In this document: positions 6,704 to 16,407 of the stretch, piece after piece
How positions within the stretch are numbered: the stretch's first letter is position 1
Layout: each line of letters begins with the position of its first letter
The notes under the pieces: generated by a model
What the model was told of the DNA's origin: nothing
What the model saw: the letters and a program-made list of their open reading frames with translations, nothing else
Databases searched by the model: none
Assembly (NCBI GenBank): GCA_963575655.1
Contig: CAUYTY010000190.1
Span: forward strand, 1 to 35,919
DNA from: Gammaproteobacteria bacterium
Lineage (GTDB): Bacteria; Pseudomonadota; Gammaproteobacteria; CAIRSR01
Direction of reading: 5' to 3'
DNA: 35,919 bases
Translations under genes and position numbers: made by a program

Positions 6704-8194
6704 ATGAATAAAGAGATACTGCTGGTCGTTGAAGCGGTTTGCAATGAGAAGGGTATTGCCAAAGAAGCCATTTTTCAGGCAGTAGAGTCGGCGCTCGCGA
6801 TGGCCACGAAGAAGGGCAAGATCGCCGATATTGAGGTACGTGTTGCTATCGATCGCAACACTGGTGATTACAGCACTTTTCGGCGTTGGCTCGTGGTTGG
6901 CGACGACGAGGCGGAAGTACTCGAAAATCCCACGTCTCAGATGCGTTTGTCAGTCGCTCGTGACAGGGTACCTACCGTGGAGGTGGGTGGATACATAGAA
7001 GAACTTGTGGATTCGGTACCGTTTGGACGGATCGGCGCCCAGGCTGCCAAGCAGGTAATTGTTCAGAAGGTGCGGGAGGCGGAGCGGGCGCAACTAGTGG
7101 AGAGTTATCTGCGTCGGGTGGGGCAGCTTGTTACCGGGGTGGTCAAGCGTGTCGATCGTAGTGGTGTGATCATGGACCTTGGTGGTAACGCTGAGGCATT
7201 CATCGACCGCGCCGAGCTCATCCCGCGCGAGGCAGTGCGTAATGGAGACCGAGTTCGCGGCTATCTCAAGGCGGTGCGTTCTGAGTCTCGTGGTCCGCAG
7301 CTCTTTGTCAGCCGTACCGCCCCTGAACTGCTTGTGGAGCTGTTCAAGCTGGAGGTCCCGGAAGTGGGCGAGGGGCTGATTGATATCATGGCCGCTGCGC
7401 GCGATCCGGGGTTACGTGCCAAGATCGCGGTCCATTCACGTGAGGCCCGTATCGATCCGGTAGGGGCCTGTGTCGGGATGCGTGGTTCACGGGTGCAGGC
7501 AGTGTCCAACGAGCTGATCGGGGAGCGTATCGACATCATCCCCTGGGATGCCAACCCTGCCCAATTCGTGATCAATGCCATGGCCCCGGCAGAGGTGACC
7601 TCCATCATGGTAGATGAGGATTCACACTCCATGGATGTGGCAGTGCCGGAGGCGCTGCTGGCCCAGGCGATTGGTCGTAATGGTCAAAATGTGCGTCTAG
7701 CCAGCCAGTTGACGGGCTGGGAACTCAACGTGATGACCGAGACCCAGGCCGTCGCGAAGAACGAACAGGAAACCGCGAAGCTCTACCAGTTGTTTGTAGA
7801 GGGGCTCGGGGTGGATGAGGAGTTGGCTGCCGTCTTGGTCGAGGAAGGGTTTTCGACCTTGGAAGAGGTTGCCTATGTCCCTGTCCATGAAATGCTTCAG
7901 ATTGAAGGGATGGACCAGGATTTAGTAGAGGAACTGCGTAACCGGGCACGGGATGTTTTACTGACTCGTGCCATTGCCAGCGAGGAGCACGCCGGGGGCG
8001 AACCATCGTCTGACTTGCTGGCTATGGAAGGGATGGATGCAGCACTTGCCCACATACTTGCGAAGCGGGGGGTGACGACTATGGATGAACTGGCGGAGTT
8101 GGCGGTGGATGACTTAACGGACATCGAAGAGGTGAGTCAGGAGCGTGCGGCGCGTCTGATTATGACCGCACGTGCGCCTTGGTTTGCCGAGTAG
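6704..8194 (+). CDS. nusA: Transcription termination/antitermination factor NusA
   Basis: ATG 6704 follows GAGAGGTGAAC, a good ribosome binding site; an in-frame GTG two codons earlier is part of that site. The 496-residue protein has the RNA polymerase-binding N-terminal domain (to about 130), an S1 domain ([32 protein letters not shown]), two KH domains ([31 protein letters not shown] and [23 protein letters not shown]) and two C-terminal acidic repeats (from about 365 and 440) as in E. coli. It controls pausing, termination and antitermination. It starts 21 nt after rimP and ends 27 nt before infB. Confidence 0.97.
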   Translation: MNKEILLVVEAVCNEKGIAKEAIFQAVESALAMATKKGKIADIEVRVAIDRNTGDYSTFRRWLVVGDDEAEVLENPTSQMRLSVARDRVPTVEVGGYIEELVDSVPFGRIGAQAAKQVIVQKVREAERAQLVESYLRRVGQLVTGVVKRVDRSGVIMDLGGNAEAFIDRAELIPREAVRNGDRVRGYLKAVRSESRGPQLFVSRTAPELLVELFKLEVPEVGEGLIDIMAAARDPGLRAKIAVHSREARIDPVGACVGMRGSRVQAVSNELIGERIDIIPWDANPAQFVINAMAPAEVTSIMVDEDSHSMDVAVPEALLAQAIGRNGQNVRLASQLTGWELNVMTETQAVAKNEQETAKLYQLFVEGLGVDEELAAVLVEEGFSTLEEVAYVPVHEMLQIEGMDQDLVEELRNRARDVLLTRAIASEEHAGGEPSSDLLAMEGMDAALAHILAKRGVTTMDELAELAVDDLTDIEEVSQERAARLIMTARAPWFAE

Positions 8195-8221
8195 GACCAG
8201 GCCTGAGGCCGGGAGTGAGAG

Positions 8222-11200
8222 ATGGCAGAAGTAACCGTAAAACAGTTTGCAGAGGTGGTCGGGATCCCGGTGGAGCGCCTGTTGGTGCAGCTCGGGGAGG
8301 CCGGTCTCACCAAAAAGACGTCGGATGAGAGCATCTCCGAACAGGAGAAAGTACAGCTCCTGGGCTACCTGCGCCGCAGTCACGGTGAGGTAACCGGGAT
8401 GGCTGGGCCACAGAAGATCACCCTCAAGCGCAAAACGGTAAGCGAGATTCGCACGACCGGTGCCCAGGGCAAGGCCAAGACCGTGAGCGTCGAGGTGCGT
8501 AAAAAACGTACCTATATCAAACGCGATCCCGATGAGGTCGAGGTGACGCATCAGGCCGTTGATGATGATGCGCATCGTCGCGCAGAGACCGAGGAGGTAT
8601 CGACCCCCGAGGTAGTGGCTTCGCCGGTTAGTGAGGCAGTCAAGCCTACCCCAGGAGATGAGGTGGTACGTCGTACCGAAGGTGAGGTGGTGCGCCATGT
8701 CGTCGAGGAGGAAAAGACGACACCTCGGGCAACCGAAGAACGTTCACAAGAACGGGCCGAAGCTGCGCCCCGAGTAGCGGAGGTTGCGCGTTCGGAACCA
8801 ATTGCTCCAGTACCACCGCCCCCGGTCGTTCCTGTTGCTGTTCGTTCCACCGAAGAGGTGGTGGTATCTCCGCCCTCCGTTCATTCGGTCGCGCCCCATC
8901 CGGTTACTCCTCCTGTCGAGGAACCAGCGCTGCTCCATCTTGCCACTCGTGCTGCTGAAGAGTCGGTGGCCCCCCGTCCTGCGGTAGTTCGTCCCACCGA
9001 GGAACCGGCAACACCTCGTTTGGTTACTCCTTCTGCTGAAGAACCAGCCTCCGCTCCTCGTGCCGAAAAACCAGCGACTCGTCCCGCTGCTCGGACTGGC
9101 GATGGGAATCGTCCCTCCACCCCCGGTGAGGGAAATCGTGCCTCTACTGCTCGTTCCGCTGAAGGGGCGGGGACTCGTCCTGCTGGTGCACGTCCTGGCG
9201 AAAGACCCGGGGCTCGTTCCGGTGAAGGTGGCCGCTCTGGTGAGGCTGGACGTTCCGGTGCTCGACAACCTGCGGCGGCTGGCGAACAGCGTCCAGCGGC
9301 GCGGTCCGGGGATCGCCCGTTTGGGGAGCGTCCGTCTGGGGAGCGTCCGTCTGGGGATCGTCCGTCTGGGGAGCGATCTGCTCCACGGTCTGGGGATCGC
9401 CCCGCACAACAACGTTCAGGGGATCGTTCGGGCGCACCACGGTCCGGGGATCGTCCTGCGCAACAACGCTCGGGGGATCGTCCAACGGGAGATCGTCCGG
9501 CGGCTCGTTCTGGGGAGCAACGCCCCAGCGGAGAGTCACGTTCCGGGGATCGTTCGGCTCCACGGACCGGGGATCGTGCCGCGCCGCGCTCGGGGGATCG
9601 TCCAGCGCCTCGTACGGGGGATCGTCCTGCCGCTCGTCCGGGAGAACGAACCGGAGATCGTCCCGCCGCTCGGTCGGGGGAACGCTCTGGAGAGCGGACC
9701 GGGGATCGGTCTTCCTCGCGTTCTGGTGGTGAGCGGAGTGGAGGAGCGCCGGGAGGGGCCGCGCGTGGTGGTGCGGGCTTAGCGGAAGGTCGTGGGCGTA
9801 GTGATGTGGTGCGTACACGTCGTCGCGGTGGTCCTGCGGAGCAGCGTTCTGAGGAGGACCGTGATCCATTCGGTCGCGAGGAGTTTCAGGGCAAAGGGAC
9901 GCGACGCAAGAAGCGCCCACCGGCACCTACTACCTTGCGCGGGGCAATGCAGGCTCTACAAGGATTTCAAAAGCCGACCGGTCCTGTCGTCCGTGAGGTA
10001 ATTCTCCCGGAAACCATTAGTGTTGCCGAGTTGGCAAGCAAGATGTCGGTCAAAGCCACGGAGGTGATCAAAACCCTGATGAAGATGGGGACCATGGTCA
10101 CGATCAACCAGGTCTTGGACCAGGAAACGGCCACCATTGTGGTCGATGAGATGGGTCACAAGGCGAAGCTGCTGCGTGAAAACGCCCTGGAAGAGGCCCT
10201 GGAGGTCGAGCAACAGACCGACAGTGTGCGCGGAGGACGGCCACCAGTGGTTACGATCATGGGCCATGTTGACCACGGTAAGACCTCACTGTTGGACTAC
10301 ATCCGTCGCACCAAGGTGGCGGCCGGCGAGGCCGGAGGCATTACTCAGCACATTGGCGCCTATCACGTTGAAACGCCTAAGGGCATTATCACCTTCCTTG
10401 ATACCCCTGGTCATGCAGCCTTTACCGCCATGCGTGCTCGTGGCGCCAAGGTGACCGATCTGGTGGTCCTGGTAGTGGCGGCGGATGATGGGGTCATGCC
10501 TCAGACTTTGGAAGCCATTCAACACTCTCGCGCCGCTGAGGTGCCGATGGTGGTGGCGGTGAACAAGATCGACAAGGCGGGTGCCGACCCCGATCGAGTC
10601 CGTAATGAACTCGTCCAGCACCGTGTATTACCCGAGGAATGGGGTGGTGATAGCATCTTCGTTAATGTCTCGGCCAAGACCGGTCAGGGCATCGACGCGC
10701 TACTGGATTCCATCCTGGTCCAGGCCGAGGTGTTGGAATTGCATGCCACCCGCGACCAACGTGCGACTGGAGTGGTCATTGAGTCGGCTCTTGATAAGGG
10801 CCGTGGGCCAGTGGCTACCCTACTGATTCAGAACGGAACGCTACGTAAGGGCGATATCTTGCTCACGGGTCAGGAGTACGGTCGAGTGCGCGCCCTGTTG
10901 GATGAGACGGGGCGTCAGATCGAGGAGGCGGGGCCGTCTATGCCGGTAGTGGTTTTGGGGCTCTCGGCTCCACCCAATGCTGGTGACCCCGCGATAGTTG
11001 TACCGGACGAACGTAAGGCACGAGAGATTGCTTTGTTCCGGCAAGGCAAGTTCCGTGAGGTTAAACTCGCCCGCCAGAGCAAAGTGTCGTTGGAAAATGT
11101 CTTCGCTCAATTGGGTGAGGGCGAAAGTCGCCAGCTCAATATCGTCATCAAGTCCGATGTCCAGGGTTCTGCCGAGGCATTGAACGAGGCGTTGAGCAGA

Positions 11201-11749
11201 CTCTCCAGCGATGATGCCCGCGTCAAGGTAGTGGCCGCTGGGGTGGGTGGTATTACCGAATCTGATGTCAACCTGGCGGTGGCCTCAGGGGCCATTCTCA
11301 TTGGCTTCAACGTGCGTGCGGATAGCGCAGCACGGCGACTCATCGCCGAGGAAGAGGTTGATACCCATTACTACAGTGTGATCTACGACGCCATTGATGA
11401 TGTTAAGAAGGCGCTTATTGGAATGCTCGCCCCCGAGTACAAGGAGGAGATCATCGGATTGGCGGAAGTCCGCGATGTCTTCCGTTCGCCCAAGTTTGGG
11501 GCGATTGCCGGGTGTGTGGTCATGGATGGCGTGGTCAAGCGTCACAATCCTATCCGGGTACTGCGCGACCACGTCGTGATCTTCCAGGGCGAATTGGAGT
11601 CATTGCGGCGTTTCAAGGATGATGTCAGTGAGGTTCGTTCTGGATTCGAGTGCGGTATTGGCGTGCGTAACTACAGCGATGTCCGTGCAGGTGATCAGAT
11701 TGAGGTCTACGAACGGGTCCAGGTCCAACGTACTACCCTAGGAAGTTAG
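8222..11749 (+). CDS. infB: Translation initiation factor IF-2, with expanded repetitive linker
   Basis: IF2 places fMet-tRNA on the 30S subunit and promotes subunit joining using GTP. ATG 8222 follows GGGAGTGAGAG. Order: IF2N helix bundle (1-57), IF2-associated basic segment, a long low-complexity linker (about 130-560), a second IF2N-like domain (about 597-655, [25 protein letters not shown]), the GTPase (G1 GHVDHGKT at 681, DTPGH, NKID, SAK), then domains II, III and the tRNA-binding C2 domain. At 1175 residues it is much longer than E. coli IF2 (890). The excess is a tandemly repeated S-G-D-R-P/A-type stretch at about 340-530, encoded by repeats of GGGGATCGTCC type. Confidence 0.97.
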   Translation: MAEVTVKQFAEVVGIPVERLLVQLGEAGLTKKTSDESISEQEKVQLLGYLRRSHGEVTGMAGPQKITLKRKTVSEIRTTGAQGKAKTVSVEVRKKRTYIKRDPDEVEVTHQAVDDDAHRRAETEEVSTPEVVASPVSEAVKPTPGDEVVRRTEGEVVRHVVEEEKTTPRATEERSQERAEAAPRVAEVARSEPIAPVPPPPVVPVAVRSTEEVVVSPPSVHSVAPHPVTPPVEEPALLHLATRAAEESVAPRPAVVRPTEEPATPRLVTPSAEEPASAPRAEKPATRPAARTGDGNRPSTPGEGNRASTARSAEGAGTRPAGARPGERPGARSGEGGRSGEAGRSGARQPAAAGEQRPAARSGDRPFGERPSGERPSGDRPSGERSAPRSGDRPAQQRSGDRSGAPRSGDRPAQQRSGDRPTGDRPAARSGEQRPSGESRSGDRSAPRTGDRAAPRSGDRPAPRTGDRPAARPGERTGDRPAARSGERSGERTGDRSSSRSGGERSGGAPGGAARGGAGLAEGRGRSDVVRTRRRGGPAEQRSEEDRDPFGREEFQGKGTRRKKRPPAPTTLRGAMQALQGFQKPTGPVVREVILPETISVAELASKMSVKATEVIKTLMKMGTMVTINQVLDQETATIVVDEMGHKAKLLRENALEEALEVEQQTDSVRGGRPPVVTIMGHVDHGKTSLLDYIRRTKVAAGEAGGITQHIGAYHVETPKGIITFLDTPGHAAFTAMRARGAKVTDLVVLVVAADDGVMPQTLEAIQHSRAAEVPMVVAVNKIDKAGADPDRVRNELVQHRVLPEEWGGDSIFVNVSAKTGQGIDALLDSILVQAEVLELHATRDQRATGVVIESALDKGRGPVATLLIQNGTLRKGDILLTGQEYGRVRALLDETGRQIEEAGPSMPVVVLGLSAPPNAGDPAIVVPDERKAREIALFRQGKFREVKLARQSKVSLENVFAQLGEGESRQLNIVIKSDVQGSAEALNEALSRLSSDDARVKVVAAGVGGITESDVNLAVASGAILIGFNVRADSAARRLIAEEEVDTHYYSVIYDAIDDVKKALIGMLAPEYKEEIIGLAEVRDVFRSPKFGAIAGCVVMDGVVKRHNPIRVLRDHVVIFQGELESLRRFKDDVSEVRSGFECGIGVRNYSDVRAGDQIEVYERVQVQRTTLGS
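9305..9730. repeat. Degenerate tandem repeats inside infB
   Basis: Units containing GGGGATCGTCC or GGGGAGCG recur roughly every 15-30 bp in this part of infB, producing many copies of [15 protein letters not shown] and similar. Units are in frame and vary in spacing, so the array probably expanded by slippage or unequal crossover under selection to keep the frame. Confidence 0.8.
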
Positions 11750-11787
11750 TCGGTTTTCTGAGTAGAAAGGCGAGACATTAAAATCAC

Positions 11788-11820
11788 AAGACTTTCCTTT
11801 TGCTATAAAAGGGAAGCCTT
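11788..11820 (+). promoter_or_regulatory. Stem-loop in the infB-rbfA spacer
   Basis: AAGACTTTCCTTTT (11788-11801) pairs with AAAAGGGAAGCCTT (11807-11820) over 14 positions with two wobbles and a GCTAT loop. There is no T tract, so it is not a normal terminator; it may be an RNA processing or stability element. It lies about 46 nt before the rbfA start. Confidence 0.55.
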
Positions 11821-11866
11821 GTGGTTGTTATTATTGAGAATAGAAGAAAATTCGACGAATCTTTCT

Positions 11867-12322
11867 ATGCCAAAAGAATTCAGCCGGTCTCTCCGCCTCG
11901 GCGACCAGATTCAGCGGGAATTGGCGGAACTCCTGGAGCGCGAGGTCAAGGACCCGCAAATAGGGATGGTAACCATCACAGCGGTCAAGGTGACCCGCGA
12001 CCTAGCCCATGCCAAGGTCTACATCACGGTTCTGGGAGATGCCGACGCCGTCCGTGTGTCGTTGCAAGCCTTACAACGTGCAGGGGGATTCCTGCGGAGT
12101 GCCTTGGCGGGTCGTCTTCGAGTCCGTACTGTCCCATCTCTACACTTTGTCTATGATGCCTCCGTGGAAAGGGGTATCCGCATCGGGGCGCTGATCGCCG
12201 CTGCGGTCGCCTCTGACCGACGTTTCCACGATGGTGAGGAATCTTCGTCTTCCCAACCTGCTTTCTCTGAGGAAGACGAGACCTCTGACGACGACAACGC
12301 ATCGAGAAATCCTCACTCATGA
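11867..12322 (+). CDS. rbfA: 30S ribosome-binding factor RbfA
   Basis: RbfA binds the 5' end helix region of 16S rRNA during late 30S maturation and cold adaptation. The frame is open from 11819, but ATG 11867 gives the family N-terminus (MPKEFSRSLRLGDQIQRELAELLEREVKDPQIG). The KH-like core follows (VTITAVKVTRDLAHAKVYITVLGD and LRVRTVPSLHFVYDASVERGIRI). At 151 residues it has a Ser/Glu/Asp-rich tail (about 118-151) not present in short homologues. Its stop overlaps the truB start by 4 nt (ATGA), so the two are translationally coupled. A clear Shine-Dalgarno is lacking before 11867, which leaves the start slightly uncertain. Confidence 0.93.
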   Translation: MPKEFSRSLRLGDQIQRELAELLEREVKDPQIGMVTITAVKVTRDLAHAKVYITVLGDADAVRVSLQALQRAGGFLRSALAGRLRVRTVPSLHFVYDASVERGIRIGALIAAAVASDRRFHDGEESSSSQPAFSEEDETSDDDNASRNPHS

Positions 12323-13272
12323 AGCGCCATCACTCTCGCGGACGCGATGTTAACGGCATCCTGTTGCTCGACAAGGCTATTGGGCTTACCTCTAATGCCG
12401 CCCTGCAGGAAGTCAAACGCCTCTATCGGGCACGTAAGGCTGGCCATACCGGCAGCCTCGATCCGTTGGCCTCGGGCATGTTGCCTCTGTGTTTGGGGGA
12501 GGCCACCAAGATCTCCGGCTTCTTGCTGGACGCGGATAAACGTTACTGGGCCGAGTTTCATCTTGGTGTGACCACCAATACTGGTGACTCCCATGGCGAG
12601 GTCCTAAAGACTTTGCCGGTTGGGACCCTCGATCCTGACGAAGTGCGCGCGGCGTTCGCTCGCTACACCGGACAGATCGAGCAAACCCCACCCATGCACT
12701 CGGCCATCAAGGTTCAAGGTCGTCCCCTTTATACCTTGGCTCACCAGGGCATAACCATCGAACGTGCCCCCCGCACGGTTAACGTCTACGATTTCAGCCT
12801 GCTCTCCATCTCAGGAGATCGTTGTACGGTTCGTATCCACTGCTCCAAAGGGACCTACATTCGGACTTTGGCCGAGGATGTGGGCGCGGTGTTGGGGGTG
12901 GGGGCTCATGTGAGTGCCCTGCGTCGTCTAGCGGTGGGACCTTTTACCAACCCGGAATCTACCGTGACAATGGAACGACTGCGCGCTGCCGGGGAGGAGG
13001 GGGATGCGGTCCTAGAGTCACTGCTCCTACCTATGGATAGTGCGCTTGGTCAGTGGCCAGCGGTTACTCTGACGAATGACAGTGCTTTTTATATGCGTCA
13101 GGGTCAGCCGGTCTTAGTCCCTCGCGCCCCTACCTCGGGTTTGGTGCGCCTTTATGCTCGAGGCAAGACTCCCGGTGGAGTGGGAGAGGGGGAGGTTTCC
13201 CCCTTCATTGGGGTGGGAGAGGTCATGGAGGATGGACGTATTGCTCCTCGACGCTTAATCGCCTCCCCGTGA
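12319..13272 (+). CDS. truB: tRNA pseudouridine(55) synthase TruB
   Basis: TruB isomerises U55 in the T-loop of tRNAs. The 317-residue length matches the family. The start ATG overlaps the rbfA stop. The catalytic motif is GHTGSLDPLASGMLPLCLGEATK, with the nucleophilic Asp in SLDPLA; other family segments are KRYWAEFHLGVTTNTGDSHGEV, the YTLAHQGI region and GTYIRTLAEDVG. The C-terminal domain (about 250-317) is a PUA-like RNA-binding domain. rpsO and pnp, which often follow truB, are not here; the operon seems to end at 13272. Confidence 0.96.
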   Translation: MKRHHSRGRDVNGILLLDKAIGLTSNAALQEVKRLYRARKAGHTGSLDPLASGMLPLCLGEATKISGFLLDADKRYWAEFHLGVTTNTGDSHGEVLKTLPVGTLDPDEVRAAFARYTGQIEQTPPMHSAIKVQGRPLYTLAHQGITIERAPRTVNVYDFSLLSISGDRCTVRIHCSKGTYIRTLAEDVGAVLGVGAHVSALRRLAVGPFTNPESTVTMERLRAAGEEGDAVLESLLLPMDSALGQWPAVTLTNDSAFYMRQGQPVLVPRAPTSGLVRLYARGKTPGGVGEGEVSPFIGVGEVMEDGRIAPRRLIASP

Positions 13273-13609
13273 CGACTCACGCTACGCAACTATTTGATTG
13301 TGTGAAATCTTTCGGAAGTAGTCTAGAACTTGTCTGATTTTTCGTTCGGGTCGAAAGATTCAAGGCGCGAAATTTTTCCCTTGAAATTAAAAGAGGAATC
13401 TTTTACCCTTTTGATGCCGGTTCTAAGGGTAATTCCTTGGAACAGCCCGCAGAATAGCTGACGCGGGAAGCGTGTGGTTCATGGTTGATGTCGTGCCTCG
13501 GGCCATGGTACACCCCACGAGTTAGCGGTTGCTTTGAGTGCAGCCAGGTAAATTCCTGGCTGGACTTGATGTCCCCCCACCCCCCCGGTAATCCCCCAGA
13601 GACCTTTCT
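13273..13609. other. Gene-free spacer between truB and the DsbC-like gene
   Basis: No gene is supported. AATCTTTCG (13304) and CGAAAGATT (13352) are a perfect 9-bp inverted repeat with a loop of about 40 nt, and AGCCAGG/CCTGGCT (13543-13562) is a 7-bp hairpin without a T tract. A small structured RNA is possible but nothing identifies a family. Confidence 0.4.
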
Positions 13610-14377
13610 ATGTACAAACACGTTGCCGCTTTGCTTCTGCCACTTGCCCTTTTCGCAAGCATCCCCGTTGCTATTGCGGACCAGGATCAGGATATTGCCC
13701 AGATCCGAGAGACCATCAAGACCCTAAGTACCACACCCCTAGAAAATACCGTCACCCCGAGTCCCATTCCCGGTATCTACGAGGTCGTGATGGGGCCAAG
13801 CATTGCGTACTTTAGTGCCGATGGGCGCTACATGCTAATTGGCGACCTAGTGGATACGAAAGGCTACAAGAATCTCACGGCCCCACGTCGTAATGAGTCT
13901 CGAATTAGTGCGATCAATGCGCTGAGCGAAGATGAGATGTTCATTTTCGCTCCGGAAAAGGAGGCCAAGCACACCATTACTGTGTTCACAGATATTGATT
14001 GTGGCTACTGTCGTAAACTCCATCGAGATATCAAGTCGTATAACGATAACGGTATTAAGGTTCGTTATTTGCTGTTCCCGCGTGCGGGCAAGGATTCGGT
14101 CTCTTATGAGAAGGCGGTGAGTGCCTGGTGTGCCAAGGATCGTAATGCCGCCCTGACCCGAGCTAAGAATGGCGAGGAGCTGGAGCGTAAGGATTGTCCC
14201 AATCCCGTTAAACGGCATATGGCGCTGGGAGAGTTGTTAGGCGTAACGGGTACCCCGACCATTATCACCGATACCGGCGAGATCCTGCCCGGCTATGTCC
14301 CCGCCGCCCCGCTTGCCAAACTTTTGAATGGCGAAGTCTGGGAAGAAAAAGCTAAGGATAGAGTGAAGATTAAATAA
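13610..14377 (+). CDS. dsbC: DsbC-like periplasmic thiol:disulfide isomerase
   Basis: The 255-residue product has a signal peptide (1-23, LLLPLALFASIPVAIA, cleavage near AIA-DQ), an N-terminal dimerisation domain, and a thioredoxin fold with CGYC at 131-134, identical to E. coli DsbC, preceded by VFTDID. The structural disulfide pair C174 and C196 and the cis-proline loop TGTPT (214-218) are also present. It should rearrange wrong disulfides in exported proteins and be kept reduced by DsbD. It stands alone with gaps and repeats on both sides; the nearest terminator is inside the MITE at 14491-14519. Confidence 0.9.
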   Translation: MYKHVAALLLPLALFASIPVAIADQDQDIAQIRETIKTLSTTPLENTVTPSPIPGIYEVVMGPSIAYFSADGRYMLIGDLVDTKGYKNLTAPRRNESRISAINALSEDEMFIFAPEKEAKHTITVFTDIDCGYCRKLHRDIKSYNDNGIKVRYLLFPRAGKDSVSYEKAVSAWCAKDRNAALTRAKNGEELERKDCPNPVKRHMALGELLGVTGTPTIITDTGEILPGYVPAAPLAKLLNGEVWEEKAKDRVKIK

Positions 14378-14384
14378 CGAACAG

Positions 14385-14400
14385 TGGGGGCAGGTCTTAC
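14385..14400 (+). repeat. 16-bp repeat shared with 23533-23548
   Basis: TGGGGGCAGGTCTTAC follows the stop of the DsbC-like gene by 7 nt; an identical copy follows the M16 gene at 23533. Both are soon followed by MITE-type sequences in the same order, so they may mark a larger repeat unit. Confidence 0.7.
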
Positions 14401-14458
14401 GCTATTTCATGAATTACAGGTATCAGTTATCCGCCTAATCCGCGACACCTTGGCTTCC

Positions 14459-14532
14459 TTAACTCGGATAGCTACTTCGCACGCTTTTCTCCCCTCTCCC
14501 CCTGGGAGAGGGGATTTTTCGTTTCTCACGTA
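14459..14532 (+). repeat. MITE type B, diverged copy with intrinsic terminator
   Basis: TTAACTCGGATAGCTACTTCGC resembles the left terminal repeat of the copy at 23731, and the interior (CTTTTCTCCCCTCTCCC...GGGAGAGGGG...TTTTTCGTTTC) matches it too. CCCCTCTCCC (14491-14500) and GGGAGAGGGG (14504-14513) plus ATTTTT form an efficient rho-independent terminator, which probably ends the DsbC-like transcript. A flanking CGCGACACCT/AGGTGTCGCG pair (14440-14449, about 14551-14560) is a second, outer inverted repeat. Confidence 0.65.
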
Positions 14533-14724
14533 AGAGTGTAGGGACAATGCGTAAGAATTAGGTGTCGCGACGGTAGCCTGCATATCTTGGTAGTTCGAAT
14601 GTCAGGGAATAAAAATACGCAGCAAAATGTCAATTGTAAAACCTGACCACAGATCCTGTTAGATGATATTTCAGTGCCACAGTAACATCAAAGTGTTCGT
14701 TGGTTAATGTGGTAGGGGGTATTT

Positions 14725-16404
14725 ATGGTTGCTATTGCCAGTGATAACAAAATGTCTAATGATAAACCCGGCTGGTTCATTGTAGTGTCTCAGAAGAGTG
14801 GGGAGTTGCGTCTGTTTTTTCCAGATGTTCATCTTTCCAGGAGCGGAGTGGTAATTGGTCGTTCCCAAGATTGTGATATAACTATTGATGACCCGTATCT
14901 TTCTGGGCAGCATTGTCGACTTCAACTTTTTAAGGGAAAGCTGCAAGTCACTGACGTGGGATCGAAGAATGGTGTGTTTGTTGCGGAGAAACGATTGGGA
15001 TCGGGAGAATCCGCAACCTTAGCTTTTAGTGATCGCTTTCGTCTCGGAGGTACCGGTCGGGACGCGATCGAGATCGCTGTCGAGAGAACGGTCCCTCAAG
15101 ATTTGTCTGATGGCACACTCCTGGTCGATGACGATGACTACACCGAGGATTCGCCGCCCCCAATACGGATGGGCGTTAATCGCAGTGTAGTGTTTGGTGG
15201 GGCCGCGTCCAACGGTAAAGGGTTGCCACCCTTTTCTATGGCTACCAAGGATATGCCTGCATGGTCTGTAGACGAAATTACACCGCGTGGTCAACCGCAA
15301 CCGGTTTCGTCCGCAAAAAGATCCTCGCCAATTCTAATTGTAACGGGGGTAGTCATACTGGCGGCGGCTACCGGATTCGGGGGGTACACCGCGAAGAACT
15401 ACTACAAAACTATCCAGAAAACTACCCAAGAGGCGGTTGTTACGCCACCTACGCCCGTTGCAACGCACCCCATTGAGGCTACTGCTCCGACCTCCGGAAA
15501 GGTAGCTGTTCTGTCGTCCGCCGAAACATCTGTACCTATCCCTCTGGTTTCTCCTACGGTTAAAGAAATCTCTTCCCGCCCCCAACCCGTACCATCGGTA
15601 TCTGCGTTGTCAACGATTCGGGAAATTGCGCCGGGCAAAAAACGTCAGGAACGTATCATTAAGAATACGCTCGCTGAGCAGTATCGTGCGATTGACTTCG
15701 GTAATTATTCGGCATTGGTCATTGGTAACAATGAGTATCGCTATGTGCCTAAACTCGACAATGCGGTCCAAGATGCCGAGGCGGTTGCTGATAGTTTGGT
15801 GAACAATTATGGTTTCAGCGTGACAATGATTTTGAATGGCAGCCGGAGTGATACCCTTTCGACGCTAGATCGAATGCGTGGCAAGCTAACGCAAAAGGAC
15901 AATCTGCTCATTTTTTTTGCGGGACATGGAATATACGACCAGGCATCGGATCGGGGATATTGGCTCCCCGTTGATGCTCAGCCTGATACCCGCGCTAATT
16001 GGATATCGAATACCGATATTACCGATTCGATGAAGGCGATTCAGGCCAAGCATATTCTGGTTGTCGCAGATAGTTGCTATTCAGGTACCCTGACACGCTC
16101 GGTAATGCCCGAGCTGCCTTCTCCCAGTGTGGTCGAGCGGATCAACGGTCATCGTTCTCGGACAGTTTTGGCCTCAGGTGGAATCGAACCAGTAGTGGAT
16201 GGCGGTGGTGCCAGTCAGCATTCTATCTTTACCTCGGCCTTCCTTGACGCACTAAAAAATAATACTGCCGTTATTGATGGCTCGGGCATGTTTGGCCAGA
16301 TTCGTGACCCGGTGCGTCTCAATGCGGATCAGATGCCAACCTATGCCGATATTCGGAACGCTAATCATGAGATTGGCGGTGATTTCCTTTTCGTGCGACG
16401 CTGA
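14725..16404 (+). CDS. FHA domain - transmembrane - caspase-like (C14) protease
   Basis: ATG 14725 follows AGGGGGT. The 559-residue protein has an FHA domain at about 18-118 with the phosphothreonine-binding set (G45-R46-S47, S60, H63, GSKNG near N82), a proline-rich linker, one transmembrane helix (about 202-220), a second linker rich in Pro/Ser/Thr (235-300), and a C14 caspase-like domain from about 325 to the end. The catalytic dyad is intact: H401 in FFAGHGIYD and C451 in VVADSCYSG. The FHA is expected in the cytoplasm, which would place the caspase domain in the periplasm unless topology is reversed. It shares a transcript with the PP2C gene 3 nt later. Substrates are unknown. Confidence 0.88.
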   Translation: MVAIASDNKMSNDKPGWFIVVSQKSGELRLFFPDVHLSRSGVVIGRSQDCDITIDDPYLSGQHCRLQLFKGKLQVTDVGSKNGVFVAEKRLGSGESATLAFSDRFRLGGTGRDAIEIAVERTVPQDLSDGTLLVDDDDYTEDSPPPIRMGVNRSVVFGGAASNGKGLPPFSMATKDMPAWSVDEITPRGQPQPVSSAKRSSPILIVTGVVILAAATGFGGYTAKNYYKTIQKTTQEAVVTPPTPVATHPIEATAPTSGKVAVLSSAETSVPIPLVSPTVKEISSRPQPVPSVSALSTIREIAPGKKRQERIIKNTLAEQYRAIDFGNYSALVIGNNEYRYVPKLDNAVQDAEAVADSLVNNYGFSVTMILNGSRSDTLSTLDRMRGKLTQKDNLLIFFAGHGIYDQASDRGYWLPVDAQPDTRANWISNTDITDSMKAIQAKHILVVADSCYSGTLTRSVMPELPSPSVVERINGHRSRTVLASGGIEPVVDGGGASQHSIFTSAFLDALKNNTAVIDGSGMFGQIRDPVRLNADQMPTYADIRNANHEIGGDFLFVRR

Positions 16405-16407
16405 CCT

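Noticed and set aside
8744-9926. Long minus-strand and alternative-frame open readings inside infB
   Set aside because: They arise from the GC-rich repeated linker of infB; their products are Arg/Pro/Asp-rich mirror repeats.
14440-14560. CGCGACACCT/AGGTGTCGCG pair as a separate attachment site
   Set aside because: It is just an outer inverted repeat around the MITE B copy; there is no integrase or tRNA nearby.
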